Origin: Trema orientale
Lineage: Eukaryota > Streptophyta > Magnoliopsida > Rosales > Cannabaceae
Reading direction: 5' to 3'
Length of the DNA: 64,000 bases
NCBI GenBank assembly: GCA_002914845.1
Contig: JXTC01000044.1
Coordinates: 1,070,089 to 1,134,088 of the forward strand
Shown: positions 26,501-41,760 of the stretch, one piece after another
Layout: each line of letters begins with the position of its first letter
How positions within the stretch are numbered: position 1 is the first letter of the stretch
Position numbers and translations under genes: made by a program
The notes under the pieces: model-generated
What the model saw: the letters and a program-made list of their open reading frames with translations, nothing else
Told to the model about the DNA's origin: nothing
The model's database searches: none

Positions 26501-26840
26501 TAATATATCTAGTCACGTAGTCTCTTTTTCTACAACCAAATAATATATTCACATAGTAATTATAGTAAAACTGATTTCCTAATCAATCAAATAGAAACCT
26601 AAATTAATTAAACACTTGATGTATCGATATCTGCAACATTATGCTATACTCTATTACTTCGTTTATAGTACTAATCTTATCCTGCCAGGAAACCATTCTC
26701 TTGCACTATTCAAAACAAAAACACACATCTATGACATGTTCAATATTTCAACACAATGAGAGTAAATTTTTAATCACATAATTATGCATTACAACATGCT
26801 TATTATTGACTATAAAATTGTGAGAATTTTGGGTGTCACA
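23523..26840. mobile_element. LTR-like insertion (solo LTR or non-autonomous LTR element), 3.3 kb
   Basis: It is bounded by a perfect 5-bp duplication GATGT (23518-23522 and 26841-26845) that splits the zinc-knuckle remnant of the old copia element. The ends are TATAACGTCCC at the left and GGGTGTCACA at the right, an inverted pair like the TGTAACRYCCC...GGGTGTTACA ends of many plant gypsy (Tekay/Del-like) LTRs. No protein domain or second LTR boundary was found inside, so a large solo LTR is the simplest reading. Family assignment is inference from the termini only. It carries a possible inner MITE at 25501-26218. Confidence 0.6.
25501..26218. mobile_element. Possible foldback MITE inside the LTR-like insertion
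   Basis: The ends GGTGCTGTTTGGTAAC and, in reverse, GGACTTGTTTAATAACCAC are imperfect inverted repeats of the GTTTGGTAA class common in plants. The interior is AT-rich with repeated CACTTTTAAAA-like motifs in both orientations. No clean target-site duplication was found. Confidence 0.45.
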
Positions 26841-27291
26841 GATGTGACCTGCACTAATATTCTCGAACATTGGATCCCTTTATTTTTCTTCTCATTCCCG
26901 TTGATTGGCTTGTGAGGATTAATAGGAGGAAGTTTGGTTTAATTTTATCTTTGATTACCTTGCCTGAGCTTTCTACTTGTATTTCCTCTTTTCATGTTTC
27001 TTCAAAGAAACTTATATTTCCTCTTCATGTTTCTTTAAAGAAACTTAGCATAATTCTTAGTCAACAAATCAATCTTCTCCTCATCGAGATTTTCAAGGTC
27101 TTCGATTGGAAATTGGTCAATGCTTTTGAATGTGCTTAAAGGCCCACACCGCCACCAGCTGATTTGTATTTACTCCATCTCTTTAAGCTCATCTCATAGG
27201 TCTGAAAGGATCCAATTAATCAATTCATCAACATCCATTGTCTCAGCATCCCTGCATTCCTCAATTAAAATGACTTTTGCCTTGAATTATT

Positions 27292-27828
27292 TGTTAGGGA
27301 ATAACCTCCCCAATAAACACACAATAGTAGAAGTGATAAAATAAATACGTAAAATAATGCCGAAGTAAATAAATAGGACACATAAAATTAGCGTAATTCA
27401 CCAAATTGGCTACGTCCACGGAGCTGCTGCAGATTTTCACTATTAGGAGAAAAGGAACCTTTATAAGTATTTACACTCAACACTCTTAACTCACACCCCA
27501 GACCCCGAATACACCCAAGAGAAAAATACAATTTTTCTCTAACTCTCAAGAGTAAACTCACTCTAATACTCTCACAACACTTGGTGTTTCTTACACTCTG
27601 GGATAATCAACAATGAGGAATAGTATCCCTATTTATAGTGTAAGGTTCCTCAGCCCTATACATGTTTTTTGCTAATTTTTGCCATATTTAATACACAGTT
27701 TATACACGTTTTCTTTACCATATTTTTGTCTCTTACACGGAACAATACCGTGTTTTATTTGTTGGCTGACATAGAGCTTTTAATGCTCATTACACGGTTT
27801 TGAAAACCGTGTGTACAACGCGTCAACA
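27292..27828 (-). repeat. 3' LTR of the copia element
   Basis: 537 bp on the plus strand from TGTTAGGGAATAACC to GCGTCAACA. It matches 31804-32341 at about 95%. Palindromic ACACGGTTTTGAAAACCGTGT lies near its end. Confidence 0.95.
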
Positions 27829-30800
27829 ATCTCCCACTTGAAGACTGATTTCAATCATATCTTCACACTCGATCAACCAGCAGCTCATCCCCACATCGTT
27901 ATTCTTGCAAGCTAACTGAAGCCGAACACAACTTCAGTTTTTCAATGTTCACAGTCTTCGTCAACATATCAGCAGGATTCTGACTACCATGAATCTTCTC
28001 AAGAGCTATAACTTCATCTTCCAAAGCTGAGCGTATGAAATGGTACCGAACCTGTATATGCTTTGTCCGAGCATGATAAACAGGTTTCTTTGCCAGATGA
28101 ATAGCACTTTGACTATCACAATGCAAAGTGCTCTTCCCATAATTCTGACCCAGTTCCTCCAAGAAACTCTGCAACCATATCAACTCCTTGCTTGCTTCTG
28201 TCACAGCAACGTACTCTGCTTCAGTAGTGGATAGAGTGACAATCTTTTGTAGCTTTGAGACCCAGCTAACCGCTGTACCACCAAATGTGAATACATATCC
28301 AGTAGTACTCTTTCTACCGTCTACATCACCAGCCATATCAGCATCTACATAGCCTTGTAAACCCATATCTGACTTTTTGAAGCACAGTGACATATTACTA
28401 GTACCTCTCAAGTATCTGAGAATCCACTTCACTGCTTCCCAGTACTGTTTTCCTGGATTACTCATGTATCGGCTCACAACTCCCATTGCATGTGCTATAT
28501 CCGGTCTGGTGCACACCATGGCATACATAAGACTGCCAATAGCAGAAGAATAAGGTACCTTGGCCATGTGAGCTCGCTCTTGTTCTGTTGAGGGTGACTG
28601 CTCCTTGGTTAGTTTGAAGTGACTAGCCAAAGGAGTACTTACAGGCTTTGCACCATCCATGTTGAATCTGCTAAGCACCTTCTTCACATACTCCTCCTGA
28701 GATAGCTTCAAACTCCCATTCACCCTATCTCTAAAAATTCTCATCCCAAGGATTTGCTTTGCAGCTCCCAAATCTTTCATAGAAAACTCCATTGACAATT
28801 CTTTCTTGTGCTTATCGATTTCCTCCATATTAGCTCCAGCAATTAACATATCATCTACATACATAAGTAGAATAATATAGGAATTGTCAAATCTCTTTAC
28901 ATAACAGCAATGATCTGTCTGGCACCGCAAGTAACCATTGTTACTCATAAATGCATCGAACTTCTTGTATCACTGTCTGGGAGCCTGTTTCAGGCCATAC
29001 AGGCTCTTCTGAAGTTTGCACACTAATTTCTCCTTCCCTTGTACTTCAAAACCTTGCGGCTGCTTCATGTGAATTTCTTCCTCCAAGTCATCATAAAGAA
29101 ATGCCGTCTTGACATCTAATTGCTCTAGATACAAGTCTTCTTTAGCCACCAACCCAAGTACTGTTCTGATAGTGGTCAATTTGACCACTGGAGAGAAAAT
29201 TTCGGTGTAGTCGATGCCTTTCTTCTGTTGAAAGCCTTTGACAACAAGTCTTGCTTTGTACCGCTTGCTACCATCATGTTCTTCTTTTATTCGGTACACC
29301 CACTTGTTGTGTAATGCCTTCTTTTCTTCTGATAGTTCCGCCAGTTCCCATGTCTGATTGGACGCCAGTGACTCCATCTCATCTTTCATGGCTAACTCCC
29401 ACTTGATTGACTCATCATTCTGCACCGCTTCTTCATAACTCTCTGGCTCGCCTTTATCAGTCAGTAGAATATAATGCAGTGCTGGGGAATATCTATGAGG
29501 AGGTCGAATTGTTCTGAAAGATCTTTTGAGTTTACCCACTGGGGTCTGTGGGTCTACCACTGGTGCTACAGCTTCTTGATCTTTCTGGCCGTCTACTGGG
29601 ATGTCATTCAATGGTATTACCCCAGCCTTTTTTACTTCAGGACATACATTATCAGCTCCGGTGCATAATCTGTCCTTGTACATCACTTCCTCGTTGAATA
29701 TGACATCCCTGCTTCTGATGATCTTTCGATTTTGGTCATCCCAGAAACGATAACCAAACTCAGCATCACCATAACCAATAAAGAAAAATTTTTTAGACTT
29801 GGAATCAAGTTTACTTCTATTGGTAGAGTCTATATGAACATAAGATAGACAACCAAATACTTTCAAGAAAGAAAGGTTTACCTCTTTACCGCTCCAGACC
29901 TCTTCTGGTATTCTGAAGTCCAATGGTACTGATGGTCCTCTATTGATAAGATATGCAGCGGTGTTAACTGCATCGGCCCAAAATGTCTGCGTGCAACCTC
30001 ATGCTCCTTGCACGTTCATTCAGGGTTCTGTTCATTCTTTCAGCAATACCATTCTGTTGAGATTTTCCTGGAATGGTTTTCTCGAACTTGATCCCATTAT
30101 TGGCACAATACCTCTTGAAGTCATCATCATTATATTCTCCCCTATTATCAGACCGTAAGCATTTCAATTTCAAGTTAGTCTCATTCTCAACCATGGCTTT
30201 CTATTTCTTAAAGGTATCGTAAACATCAGATTTATTTTTCAGAAAATAAACCCATACCTTTCTGCTCGAATCGTCAATGAATATCACATAGTATCTTGAG
30301 CCTCCAAGGGATGTCACAGGAGATGGCCTCCACACGTCTGTATGGACCAACTCCAATTTTGCTACTTTCGGTTCTCTTCCGCCTTTCGAAAAGCTGACCC
30401 TTTTCTGCTTACCAAAGATACAGCTTTCACATAGGCTATGCTCAACTGACTTCAGCTCTGGTAGTTTTTCTTTTGACAGCATTACCTTCATTCCCTTTTC
30501 GCTCATATGCCCAAGTCTACAGTGCCATAGACTTGAATTAACTTCAGCATTGACGGTCGCTAAAGTATCTCTACAATTGGAAGTTATGTAGAGAGTTCCA
30601 ATTTTGTTTCCTCGAGCAACAACCGTGGCTCCTTTGCTAACTTTCCACGAGCCACCAATAAAGGTCACGTTGTGTCCTTCCTCGTCAAGTTGTCCCACCG
30701 ATATAAGATTTCGCATCAGTCTAGGTACATGCCTTACTTTCTGGATTTTTCACACCGATCCGTTTGACATCTTCAGACTAATATCACCCATACCAACAAT

Positions 30801-31803
30801 AACTAAAGGTTCTCCATCGGCTAGATAAACTTTTCCGTAATTACCAGTGACATAATTCTCTAATGCATCACGGTGTGCAGTGGTATGAAACGAATCTCCA
30901 GAGTCTAAGACCCAAGAGTCAATTGTATTATCTACAGATAATAGTAAAGCGTCTTGTACCTCATCAGTCACGGCATTCGCATCATTTCTGCTGTCGTCTT
31001 TCCTTAGTGCTTTACAATTCTTCTTTATGTGGCCAGTCTTGCCACAATTCTAGCATTCTAGTCTTCTTCCGGATCTGGAATTATCTCTTCCATTCTTTGA
31101 CTTGGATCTGCCACGACCCCGGTTAGAATTCTTCTCGCTGCTTCTGCCCCTGTTCTCGAGATTCAGGGCAGAACTCGATGATGCACCTTCACCCGAATCA
31201 GTTCTGCGAACTTCTTCTGCCAAAATTCGGTCTCTAACATCATTGAATTGCAGTTTTTCTTTGCCAACAGAATTGCTAACCGCAGCCCTCATTGGTTCCC
31301 AGCTGGTTGGTAGAGACGCTAGAATAATTAAAGCACGTACTTCATCGTCGAAATTAATTTCGACGGATGTCAACTGAGAAACGATCGTGTTGAACTCATT
31401 GATATGAGTTGCAACTGAAGCACCTTCTCCCATCTTTAAATAAAACAACTTTTTCATCAAATGTACCTTGTTATTTGCCGACGGCTTCTCATATATGTCT
31501 GACAGGATGCTCATCATCTCTGCTGTAGTTTTTGCCTCCGCCACATTATGAGCAACGTTCTTCGTTAGCGTCAATCGGATTACGCCTAACACCTGTCGAT
31601 CAAGGAGTTGCCAGTCGTCGTCTTCCATCTTCTCCGGTTTCTTCCATGATAGAGGCTGATGCAATTTTTTACTATGCAGATAATCATTAATCTGCAATCT
31701 CCAGTACGAGAAGTCTGCACCGTTGAACTTGTCAATTCCGGGTCCTGATCCTTCACCTCCGGCCATCGCTCCCACTAAAATCGAACCTCGCTCTGATACC
31801 AGT

Positions 31804-32341
31804 TGTTAGGGAATAACCTCCCCAATAAACACACAATAGTGGAAGCGATAAAATAAATGCGTAAAATAATGCCGAAATAAATAAATAGAACACACAAAAT
31901 TAGCATGGTTCACCAAATTGGCTACGTTCACGGAGCTGCTGCAGATTTTCACTATTGGGAGAAAAGGAACCTTTATAAGTGTTTACACTCAACACTCTTA
32001 ACTCACACCCCAGACCCCGAATACACCCAAGAGAAAAATTGTATTTTTATCTAACTCTCAAGAGTAAACTCACTCTAATACTCTCACAACAGTTGGTGTT
32101 TCTTACACTCTGGGATAATCAACAATGAGGAATAGTACCCCTATTTATAGTGTGAGGTTCCTCAGTCCTATACATATTTTTTTGCCAATTTTTGCCATAT
32201 TTAATACACGGTTTATACACGTTTTCTTTACGGTGTTTTTGTCTCTTACACGGAACAATACCGTGTTTTATTTGTTGGCTGACATAGAGCTTTTAATGCT
32301 CATTACACGGTTTTGAAAACTGTGTGTACAACGCGTCAACA
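31804..32341 (-). repeat. 5' LTR of the copia element
   Basis: 538 bp with the same ends as the copy at 27292. The primer-binding site (minus-strand TGGTATCAGAGC) lies just inside it, at about 31791-31802. Confidence 0.95.
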
Positions 32342-32767
32342 TTATTTAGGAACTGAATATAATACTTTCCTTACAAGTTTAGCATTAGAATAAACCTTAC
32401 CCAAAGCGTAAGATTCATAAGCAATATCACAAACACAAGCATGAAAATCAGACATGATTTCATCATCATACATGGCGAGATTTTCAAAATCAATTGTAAG
32501 ATGTCTAAGTCTAGACTTCTTAACAGATTGTGTTCTTTCATTTTTGGTTTGAAGCTTGTCCCAAGCCTCTTCAGCACTCTCAGAGTTAGCTATAACTTCC
32601 ATTTGATTAAGTGAAACGGCATTAAAAATAGCATGAGTAGCCTTTGAATTCCAATTAGCCTTTTTAAGTTCAATATTAGACCATTCATCAACAAGTTTTG
32701 GAGAGACAATATCTCCCTTAGTAACCATCGGTTGTGGCCAGTCATTCGTCACGAAGAGCCATATACT

Positions 32768-33480
32768 TGTTGCTTTATTCACAATTAAGAGTACGTACAC
32801 CTAGAAAAGGAGGCTTTTGGAGGTGGTTGATGAGAAGGATAAGATCATTGAGAAGCTTCTTGAAGATTTGGATCGGTGTCGATCGAGTAGCTTTGCCGTA
32901 GACGCATATAGCTGGTTGCTTTATTCACAAGCAAGAGTACGTACACCTAGAAAAATATGAGAAGCACAGAAGAGAAACCCATGTATTTATGTGATACGTA
33001 GTACACTTAACTGGACGTAAGTTGCTATATAGCAGCACTAATAACCAAGGTCAGCTTAGAACTTGAACACATATCGATTTTCTTAAAAAAGAAAAAAAAA
33101 TAAATTGAAGTGCATATCGAGTACATCAATATGATTAAGATTAGAGATAAGTCATACTAGAGGAGTTATTAAAACATAATTTTTACTAGTAGTGAACGTT
33201 TCTATAATATGTATATCTTTAGATTAATTTTAGTATTAAAAAAAAAATCGAACTACTGGTATATAATTTGTAAACTAAGCCCTTTATGCATAAATGCCAA
33301 ACGTCTTTTCTCAAAATTCTATTCAAAAAGTGATTTTCGGAGCAGTTTTCCAATCCCATGCTTTGTCGCTCAATGGAGTAGGAGTTGGTGATGAGTTAAT
33401 TAAGTTGGCAAGTCTAACATATAGACCAGGTTTTTCTCCTGTTACAGTAGTACGTTCCAGATTGGCTCGGAGTTATCTTC
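32768..33480. pseudogene. Truncated second copy of the HV1 gene tail and its 3' flank
   Basis: From 32807 the plus strand repeats the last HV1 codons (RRLLEVVDEKDKIIEKLLED, then LDRCR) at about 95% identity to 13865-13945. A 4-base change just before the stop carries the frame past the normal end. The 3' flank continues to about 33480, as in block A. Just before it, 32768-32806 carries a partial copy of the flank that should follow the gene (TTGCTTTATTCACAA and GTACGTACACCTAGAAAA, repeated at 32923-32955). A short tandem join therefore stands at the breakpoint, next to the old copia remnant. There is no promoter, S1 or S4, so it is a non-functional remnant of a block duplication. Confidence 0.9.
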
Positions 33481-33846
33481 TCTATTTTATTAAATTCCCA
33501 ACAATTCAAGAAGATATATCGAAGTATCAAACATACTAAATTAAGCTCCTCAAATGATAAGTAAAATCATGTCCGCACTTCGTAAAGGTGAATTTTGACT
33601 TGAAAAGATGATCTAATATTCTGCAAAACATTCATAGTCGTCATTGCATACATGAGAGACAACAGCAGTTAACACATCTGGCAGGATGGCCAGACAAGTT
33701 TTATGAGTAAACAAAACCTCATAACAGTTCGATCGGCTGAAAATTATAGATCATACCCACTTCACAGAACACTAATTCTCTAGTTACATATCTGACACGT
33801 TCACAACATGTCAGGACTTACAAGGAGAAAAGTGTGTACTCACTAA

Positions 33847-36611
<2,765 letters not shown>

Positions 36612-36701
36612 TTTTACTGTTTTTGCACCACAGAGAGAGGATATAAGAGACAAACCGGCTCTTTGTGTGTGTGTGTGTATGTGTGTGAGTGATTCACTTT
36701 G

Positions 36702-36720
36702 TTTATTTATATTATATAGT
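36702..36720 (-). promoter_or_regulatory. Possible TATA region of AKR-2
   Basis: Read on the minus strand, CTATATAATATAAATA lies about 95-105 bases upstream of the ATG. A (GT)n run at about 36666-36690 sits in the presumed 5' UTR. Confidence 0.4.
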
Positions 36721-36930
36721 ATCCGATTTATCTGGAATTTTCTCTATAGTGGAGGAGGCATATGGCTCGGTATGGTAATGGTAGGTGGATGCAGGAAGTC
36801 AAAAGTCAATTAAACCAAACGTAATATTCCAGGCGTCATCACCTACTTCTTTATCGTTAAAAATAGACAGATAATTATATATGAATCGTTATATAACTGT
36901 GGAGTTACATGTGGTTGGTGGTGGAGTCCC

Positions 36931-36960
36931 TTCCACGTGAAGGTGAGTGCCCACGTGAGA
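36931..36960. promoter_or_regulatory. Conserved double G-box block upstream of AKR-2
   Basis: Two CACGTG motifs (36934-36939 and 36952-36957) flank AAGGTGAGTGCC. AKR-1 keeps the same block with only the first G-box. Its conservation between the two promoters suggests a real control site (inference). Confidence 0.55.
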
Positions 36961-37255
36961 CAATAGAAAAACAAAATGCAAAAATATTCCACCTTCAATT
37001 CAAGTGAAATTCACAATCTTACTTTCCATGTTCTTAAATAAATTGATATTAATTTCACCATTTTATTTAATGTGATCAAAATGAACTTTTGTTTTCAAAT
37101 GAGTAAAATACCTTTTTGCCAAACATCATTAATTAACTAAAAAGTTTATGTCACAGTGTCACACTTCGCTGTATCAGACTTGTGAGTAATGTGTAAAAAG
37201 TGAGAGTTGACAACCACTGAATACCATCATAAGGCCTAAAAGGATCAAAAGCTAG

Positions 37256-37681
37256 GGTTTATTTATATTTACTTTTGTTTTCTATTTTTTATTTTTTTAA
37301 ACATAACTTTTTTTAGAAATTTGCTTGACAACCTTGTTTTTATTTTTTGTTTTTAAAAATTGTTACCAAAAATTTCAAAAAAAGTGGTAACAAAAAATTT
37401 TTAATGCCTTTATTTTTTTAAATAAATTTCAAAAACAAAAGAATATACAAATATTTGTACACAGGTGCGTACATACATATATGTATATAAGTACACAAAT
37501 ATAAGTCTATATGACTTTTTCTATCATTATTTGTACTTTATTATTTTTGGAAACAAATAGTAAAATAAAGTTTGCCAAGCATGTTTCTTGTTTATAAAAA
37601 TTGAAAATTAGAAAAAAAAAATTTAATTCTATTTTTAATTTATTTAAACAAAAAATTGGAAGTGAATCCAAACAATCCCTT
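37256..37681. mobile_element. Possible MITE, about 425 bp
   Basis: The ends AGGGTTTATTTATATTTACTT and, in reverse, AGGGATTGTTTGGATTCACTT are imperfect inverted repeats. The interior is AT-rich with inverted AAACAAG/CTTGTTT-type motifs. The target-site duplication is uncertain. Confidence 0.45.
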
Positions 37682-37915
37682 AAAGTATGAATTTTATAAT
37701 TAAGTTTTCGTCAATAGTGTCATATTTAGATGACATACACAATAAACTTTGAATGAGAAAATAAGATTTATTTTACATGAAACTTGTGATTTTGGGGTTG
37801 AATTCCATCATCTGAGGGATCGAAGCATTAAATTTTAATATTTTGCGAATTAGTTTTGTTTAGGGCCTGTGTGATTAATTTATAAATTTTATCATTTAAT
37901 AGTTACAACTTTTAA

Positions 37916-40790
37916 TAGAGGTGGCAAAATAGGCGGAATGAGTCGGGCTGGTTTGTAAAAAAATAAATAGGGCCCTGCCTATTGGCCCGTCAGACTTCTA
38001 GGCAAGCCAAGCCCGGTCAAAGCAGGCCGAAATCGGCCGGTCCGTTTTTTGTTTTTTTAACTAACTATTAGAGTATTTTTCTTTAAAAAAAATTAAAGAC
38101 TCAATATATTGGTTAAGCTCAAAGGATTGCGGTAGATTTGTTGATGGTAATGGTTTACTTGAACTTGATGATAATGACAATGAGCCACGACTATGTCCTT
38201 GAGAATGAGAACCTATCATGATCCAAAAAGACTTATTCTTTGATTGTTCTTGGGTTTGTTGTGGAGTATGTTGTTATTGTTGACTCCATGTTCTGCTAAT
38301 CTTAGTCTCATATATACTATACACTTCAAAAAACTTGTCATAAGTATTTGTATATTCAGAACTATATATTTGTATATTCAGAACTATAGTCTATCTCAAA
38401 ACATATAGCAATGTAGCTAATTAAATTAGAAAGACTATTTAATTTACCTCTAGAATCTAAAATAAAAGCAAAAGAATATAATAAAAGAATTAGAAACTAA
38501 TATTTCAAAAATATTTCTTGCATATGTATTATAATAGGTTCAAATAAAGGGTCACATCTTTCCTTAGAAAATATTTCGGCAATAAAAAAGATATGATGTA
38601 AAATAATTGGAGAAATAGGGTAATAAATACCAGATAAAATAACAGTAGTTTCGTAAAAAACTTCTAAAAATTGTATAAATTTTTCACAAATAAACTAATC
38701 TTCATCTTTCAATAACTTAATTTGAAATTGTAAAACAAAATAATTAGAATTTTATATGGTAATACATTTTTCAACATCAAATAAGTGGAATTATACCTTT
38801 CGGGCATGTCAACTTAGAATTTTTTTGGTTTTAACTTTTGGGTTATGCAATATCTTTTAAATTCGGCAATACGAGGATTAGAAGTATAATGTAAGCAATA
38901 GCATATCAAATATTTTCAATATAAACACTTATTACATCCATACTTAATTTGATGATAAGGTTGATGATATGACATGCACAATATTGATGCAATAAGAATT
39001 CTCCAATGTATAAACTTACTAAATTGTTAAGTAATTTTATGGCCTTTGTATTTGCGGTTGTATTATCTAAAGTGATAAAGATAATGCGGTTAGCTATGCC
39101 ATATTCTTCAACAACATTTAAAATTCTATCTCTAATAATTTCTGCAATATATTTGTTATCAACAACTCTAAAACTAATTATTCTTATTTTGCACTATCCA
39201 TCTTGAATCTAAATAATGTGCAACTACATTTGGAATTAGCACCCAAATATCATATGTCAATGCAATGCAAAAATTTAATGAAATTAATTCAGATATTAAT
39301 TCTTTATGCATATTTTTATAAATTTTAATCAAATCGCTCCTAGTAGTATTTCTAGAAACTCTTTTAAATTTTGGATAATAATATTTTCTAATATGATCTT
39401 CATAGCTACTACTGTCACCAAATCCTAATGGTAAATCATTTATAGCAATTAAGCATGCTTAAAACTCCCCAACTACTAAAGGATCATAGTCCAAAGAACT
39501 TACAGAACTATCCTTGTTGAATTGAAGTGTTGATTAAGTAGGCTCCTTGCCTCTTTTATATTTTTTGACACATGCATCACTATGTATAAGCAATCCCATT
39601 AGATGGTTTAGCAGTTAATACTTTCTTGCAATATTTACATCTCATCATGTTTGTCTTCTTACCACCAGCCTTATTTTTGAATTCTATATCGAAATGGTCC
39701 CATACATTGGTAGTAGTTTTTGCATATTTTGAGGTCGTGCTTACACTCGACGAACAACTAGCTTGAAACTGAGAACAATTTCCACTAGCATTCAGATTAG
39801 TTTACATTTCGGAGACTTGGTCACCCTTTTTAGCTATGCAAATTTGGTTTTCTTCTTTATTAGCATCCATATCTAAATCAATAGAGATATTTTTTTGATA
39901 TATCTATATCCTATATTTAAACATATTATTAATATGTTAATTGATTTGAATTCATATTATAATAAACATATTACTAAATTAATTAATTTGAACATAATAT
40001 AATAAATTTTCTACAAACCACAAACTACAACAATACAAATTAATTATAAACTTTCTACTAACTTAATTGTAAATAACTATAAATTACAAATTAATTGAAA
40101 TTAAAAAAATTATTATAATAAACTTTCTATAAACTACAAAGCACTAACTTAATTGTAAACAAGTTAAACAACTACAAACTACAAATTAATTGAAATTAAA
40201 AAGATAATATTATAATAAATTTTCTACAAACTACAAACTACTAACTTTCTACTAACTATTATACATCTATACTAATAAACAAGTAAATATACTACAAATT
40301 AATTGAAATTAAAAGGATAAGTGTGATAAATTGAATTTTAGATACTTAAATAAATGAAATCATACCTTGAATTGAGCTTTAAGAGTTGGAAGTATAGACT
40401 ATAAAATATAATTAATAATTATTATAATTAGTAAGTAGTAATTAGCTAATATATTTAGAGAATAAAGAGAAAAAGATAAAACAGAGAAGATTTGAGAGAA
40501 AGAATGAGATAATAAGAGAGTACTTGAAACTTGTAAGTGTGAAAAAAAAGAATGGGAGGATAGGATATTTATAGTATAGGAAAATTTTTTTTTTTAAAAA
40601 AATAAAACATAAAAAAAAACATTTAAAATAAAAGTCCCAACGGTAATATTACTGAGCCCAACGGCCATGTAGCCATTCGTGTGTAATTGAACAACAGCCC
40701 AGAATCTTGGGCCAAAAAAGTAAAGAAAGGNGGGGAAGGGGTCGGGTTAGGCCAGTCCAGCCCGAATTACCAGTTTTAGTTTTTAGTAGT
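37916..40790 (-). mobile_element. Decayed autonomous hAT transposon
   Basis: The left end TAGAGGTGGCAAAATAGG is typical of plant hAT termini. The right end is less sure; a GC-rich TCGGGCTGG is mirrored near 40750-40770. The minus strand holds a broken transposase of the plant BED-zinc-finger type. A BED domain (VWDHFDIEF, GGKK, MRCKYCK) lies at about 39640-39715. The catalytic-region block FRVVDNKYIAEII...IIFITLDNTTANTKAI lies at about 39020-39160, preceded by a degraded AHYLDS-like motif near 39200. A later block (FYETTVILSG, then VLDSRGK-like) lies at about 38440-38650. Several in-frame stops are present in the N-terminal and C-terminal parts, for example soon after the BED domain, so it is inactive. 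One N lies at 40731. Confidence 0.75.
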
Positions 40791-40810
40791 TATGGTTTTG
40801 TTCTTTTTTC

Positions 40811-40918
40811 TTTAAAAGGACCATTATGTTTATTTTGAATGCTAGACTTTAAGGACAAAAGGGACCATAATGTTCATTTTGAATGGTAGACTTCGAATGT
40901 TAATAAAGGACAAGAGGG
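40811..40918. repeat. Short tandem duplication next to the Harbinger element
   Basis: GGACCATTATGTTTATTTTG...AAGGACAA is repeated as GGACCATAATGTTCATTTTG...AAAGGACAAGA, a unit of about 50 bases. Confidence 0.6.
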
Positions 40919-41450
40919 GCTACCATCTCCAACCTATTACATCAAAATAGTATAACTTTTATATTAAAATAGTGCAAATTTCAAATTAAATAGTAATTTC
41001 ATCTCCAATTCATTATGCTTTTCTAACACGAAAAAAGAATATTTTGTCTATATTCTTTTTTATCTACTTTTTATATAGCATTTTTCTTGATTCCTTGTTA
41101 TTTAGCTATTTTACAAATTATGTCCACATATAATTTTTTTCTTTATATATTGATCCAAAAATATGTTTTATTGTTTAACAAAGTTGTAGAAACTAATAGA
41201 CTAATAAATTATATTTTATTAACTAAAATGAACTATTTACTATTAATAAATTATTTGAAAACAAATTTACATTAACAAAAATATTTGTGAACCAAAACAT
41301 TACAATTAATCATGAAATAATAATAAAAATATGGGACACAAAATGAAGTTTTTTATGATTTTGTACCAAAAAGAAATTATATTTGTTAAGAACTATGTAG
41401 TTGGAGTCAATTATTAAAAACTAACATTAAAAAAAAAAAAAAAAAAAAAG

Positions 41451-41760
41451 CGGGTGAACAGTGCACCCCAAATATGGTGTGGCACTATTCAACTTTCACC
41501 AAAACGCCAAATTGGCGTTTCAATTTGGCGCTCAGTTGGACTGCCCACCGAGTGCCATTTCTCCGAATTCACGCTATTATAACATGGGTTGGAGTCTTAG
41601 AGCAACTCCAACTGATTGGCGAAATAGAGTTTTTGCCAGATTTGGAGTAGATGAACCCCTCCAACTGAATGGCAAAGGCTGCGGCAGTTTGCCATGTAGC
41701 TACAATACCATGCTAAATATAGCATGGCACTGTGCAAATGGAATTGCTGACTTTTTTTTT
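41451..41760. mobile_element. Small Harbinger-type MITE sequences inside the left arm
   Basis: GC-richer DNA with repeated, partly inverted motifs typical of Harbinger MITEs: GCCAAATTGGCGTTT, TTGGAGTCTTAGAGCAACTCC (about 41590-41610), ATTGGCGAAATAGAG and CTCCAACTGAATGGC. The boundaries are not resolved. Confidence 0.45.

Larger units (their letters stand above)
27292..32341 (-). mobile_element. Ty1/copia retrotransposon with both LTRs, broken
   Basis: A 5050-bp element on the minus strand with a perfect 5-bp target-site duplication TTATT (27287-27291 and 32342-32346). Parts in order of transcription are: 5' LTR 31804-32341; a primer site matching the initiator-tRNA-Met type (TGGTATCAGAGC); gag (about 31.8-31.05 kb, UBN2 type with a basic C-terminus and CCHC region); protease (about 30.9 kb, VLDSGDSFH); integrase (about 30.6-29.9 kb); reverse transcriptase (about 29.5-28.5 kb, with YVDDM near 28.86 kb); RNase H (about 28.25-27.95 kb, with TKHIQVRYHFIR); a polypurine tract (AAGTGGGAGAT); and the 3' LTR 27292-27828. 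The coding frame has about five breaks, so it looks dead. The LTRs differ at about 27 of 537 positions by my hand count (about 5%). At commonly used plant rates (0.7-1.3 x 10^-8 per site per year) that is roughly 2-4 million years. Confidence 0.95.
21310..32765 (-). mobile_element. Old, broken Ty1/copia element split by three later insertions
   Basis: Coding remnants of one copia-type element lie on the minus strand in the expected order. A UBN2-type gag (about 32.35-32.75 kb, with EEAWDKLQTK) is followed by the later gag part (26.85-27.29 kb). Next come a CCHC zinc-knuckle remnant (GHI at about 26.85 kb and QAQCANTLKKKGR at about 23.5 kb), a GAG-pre-integrase remnant (21.6-21.9 kb) and an RNase H tail (about 21.3-21.6 kb). 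Integrase and reverse transcriptase are not seen. No LTRs were recognised. The element is heavily broken and clearly the oldest member of the stack, since it is interrupted by the hAT element at 22139, the LTR-like insertion at 23523 and the copia element at 27292. Its right edge abuts the duplicated HV1 flank. Confidence 0.8.

Noticed and set aside
26870-27344. Two plus-strand frames that look like small genes
   Set aside because: They are antisense to gag remnants of the old copia element and to the LTR of the younger one.
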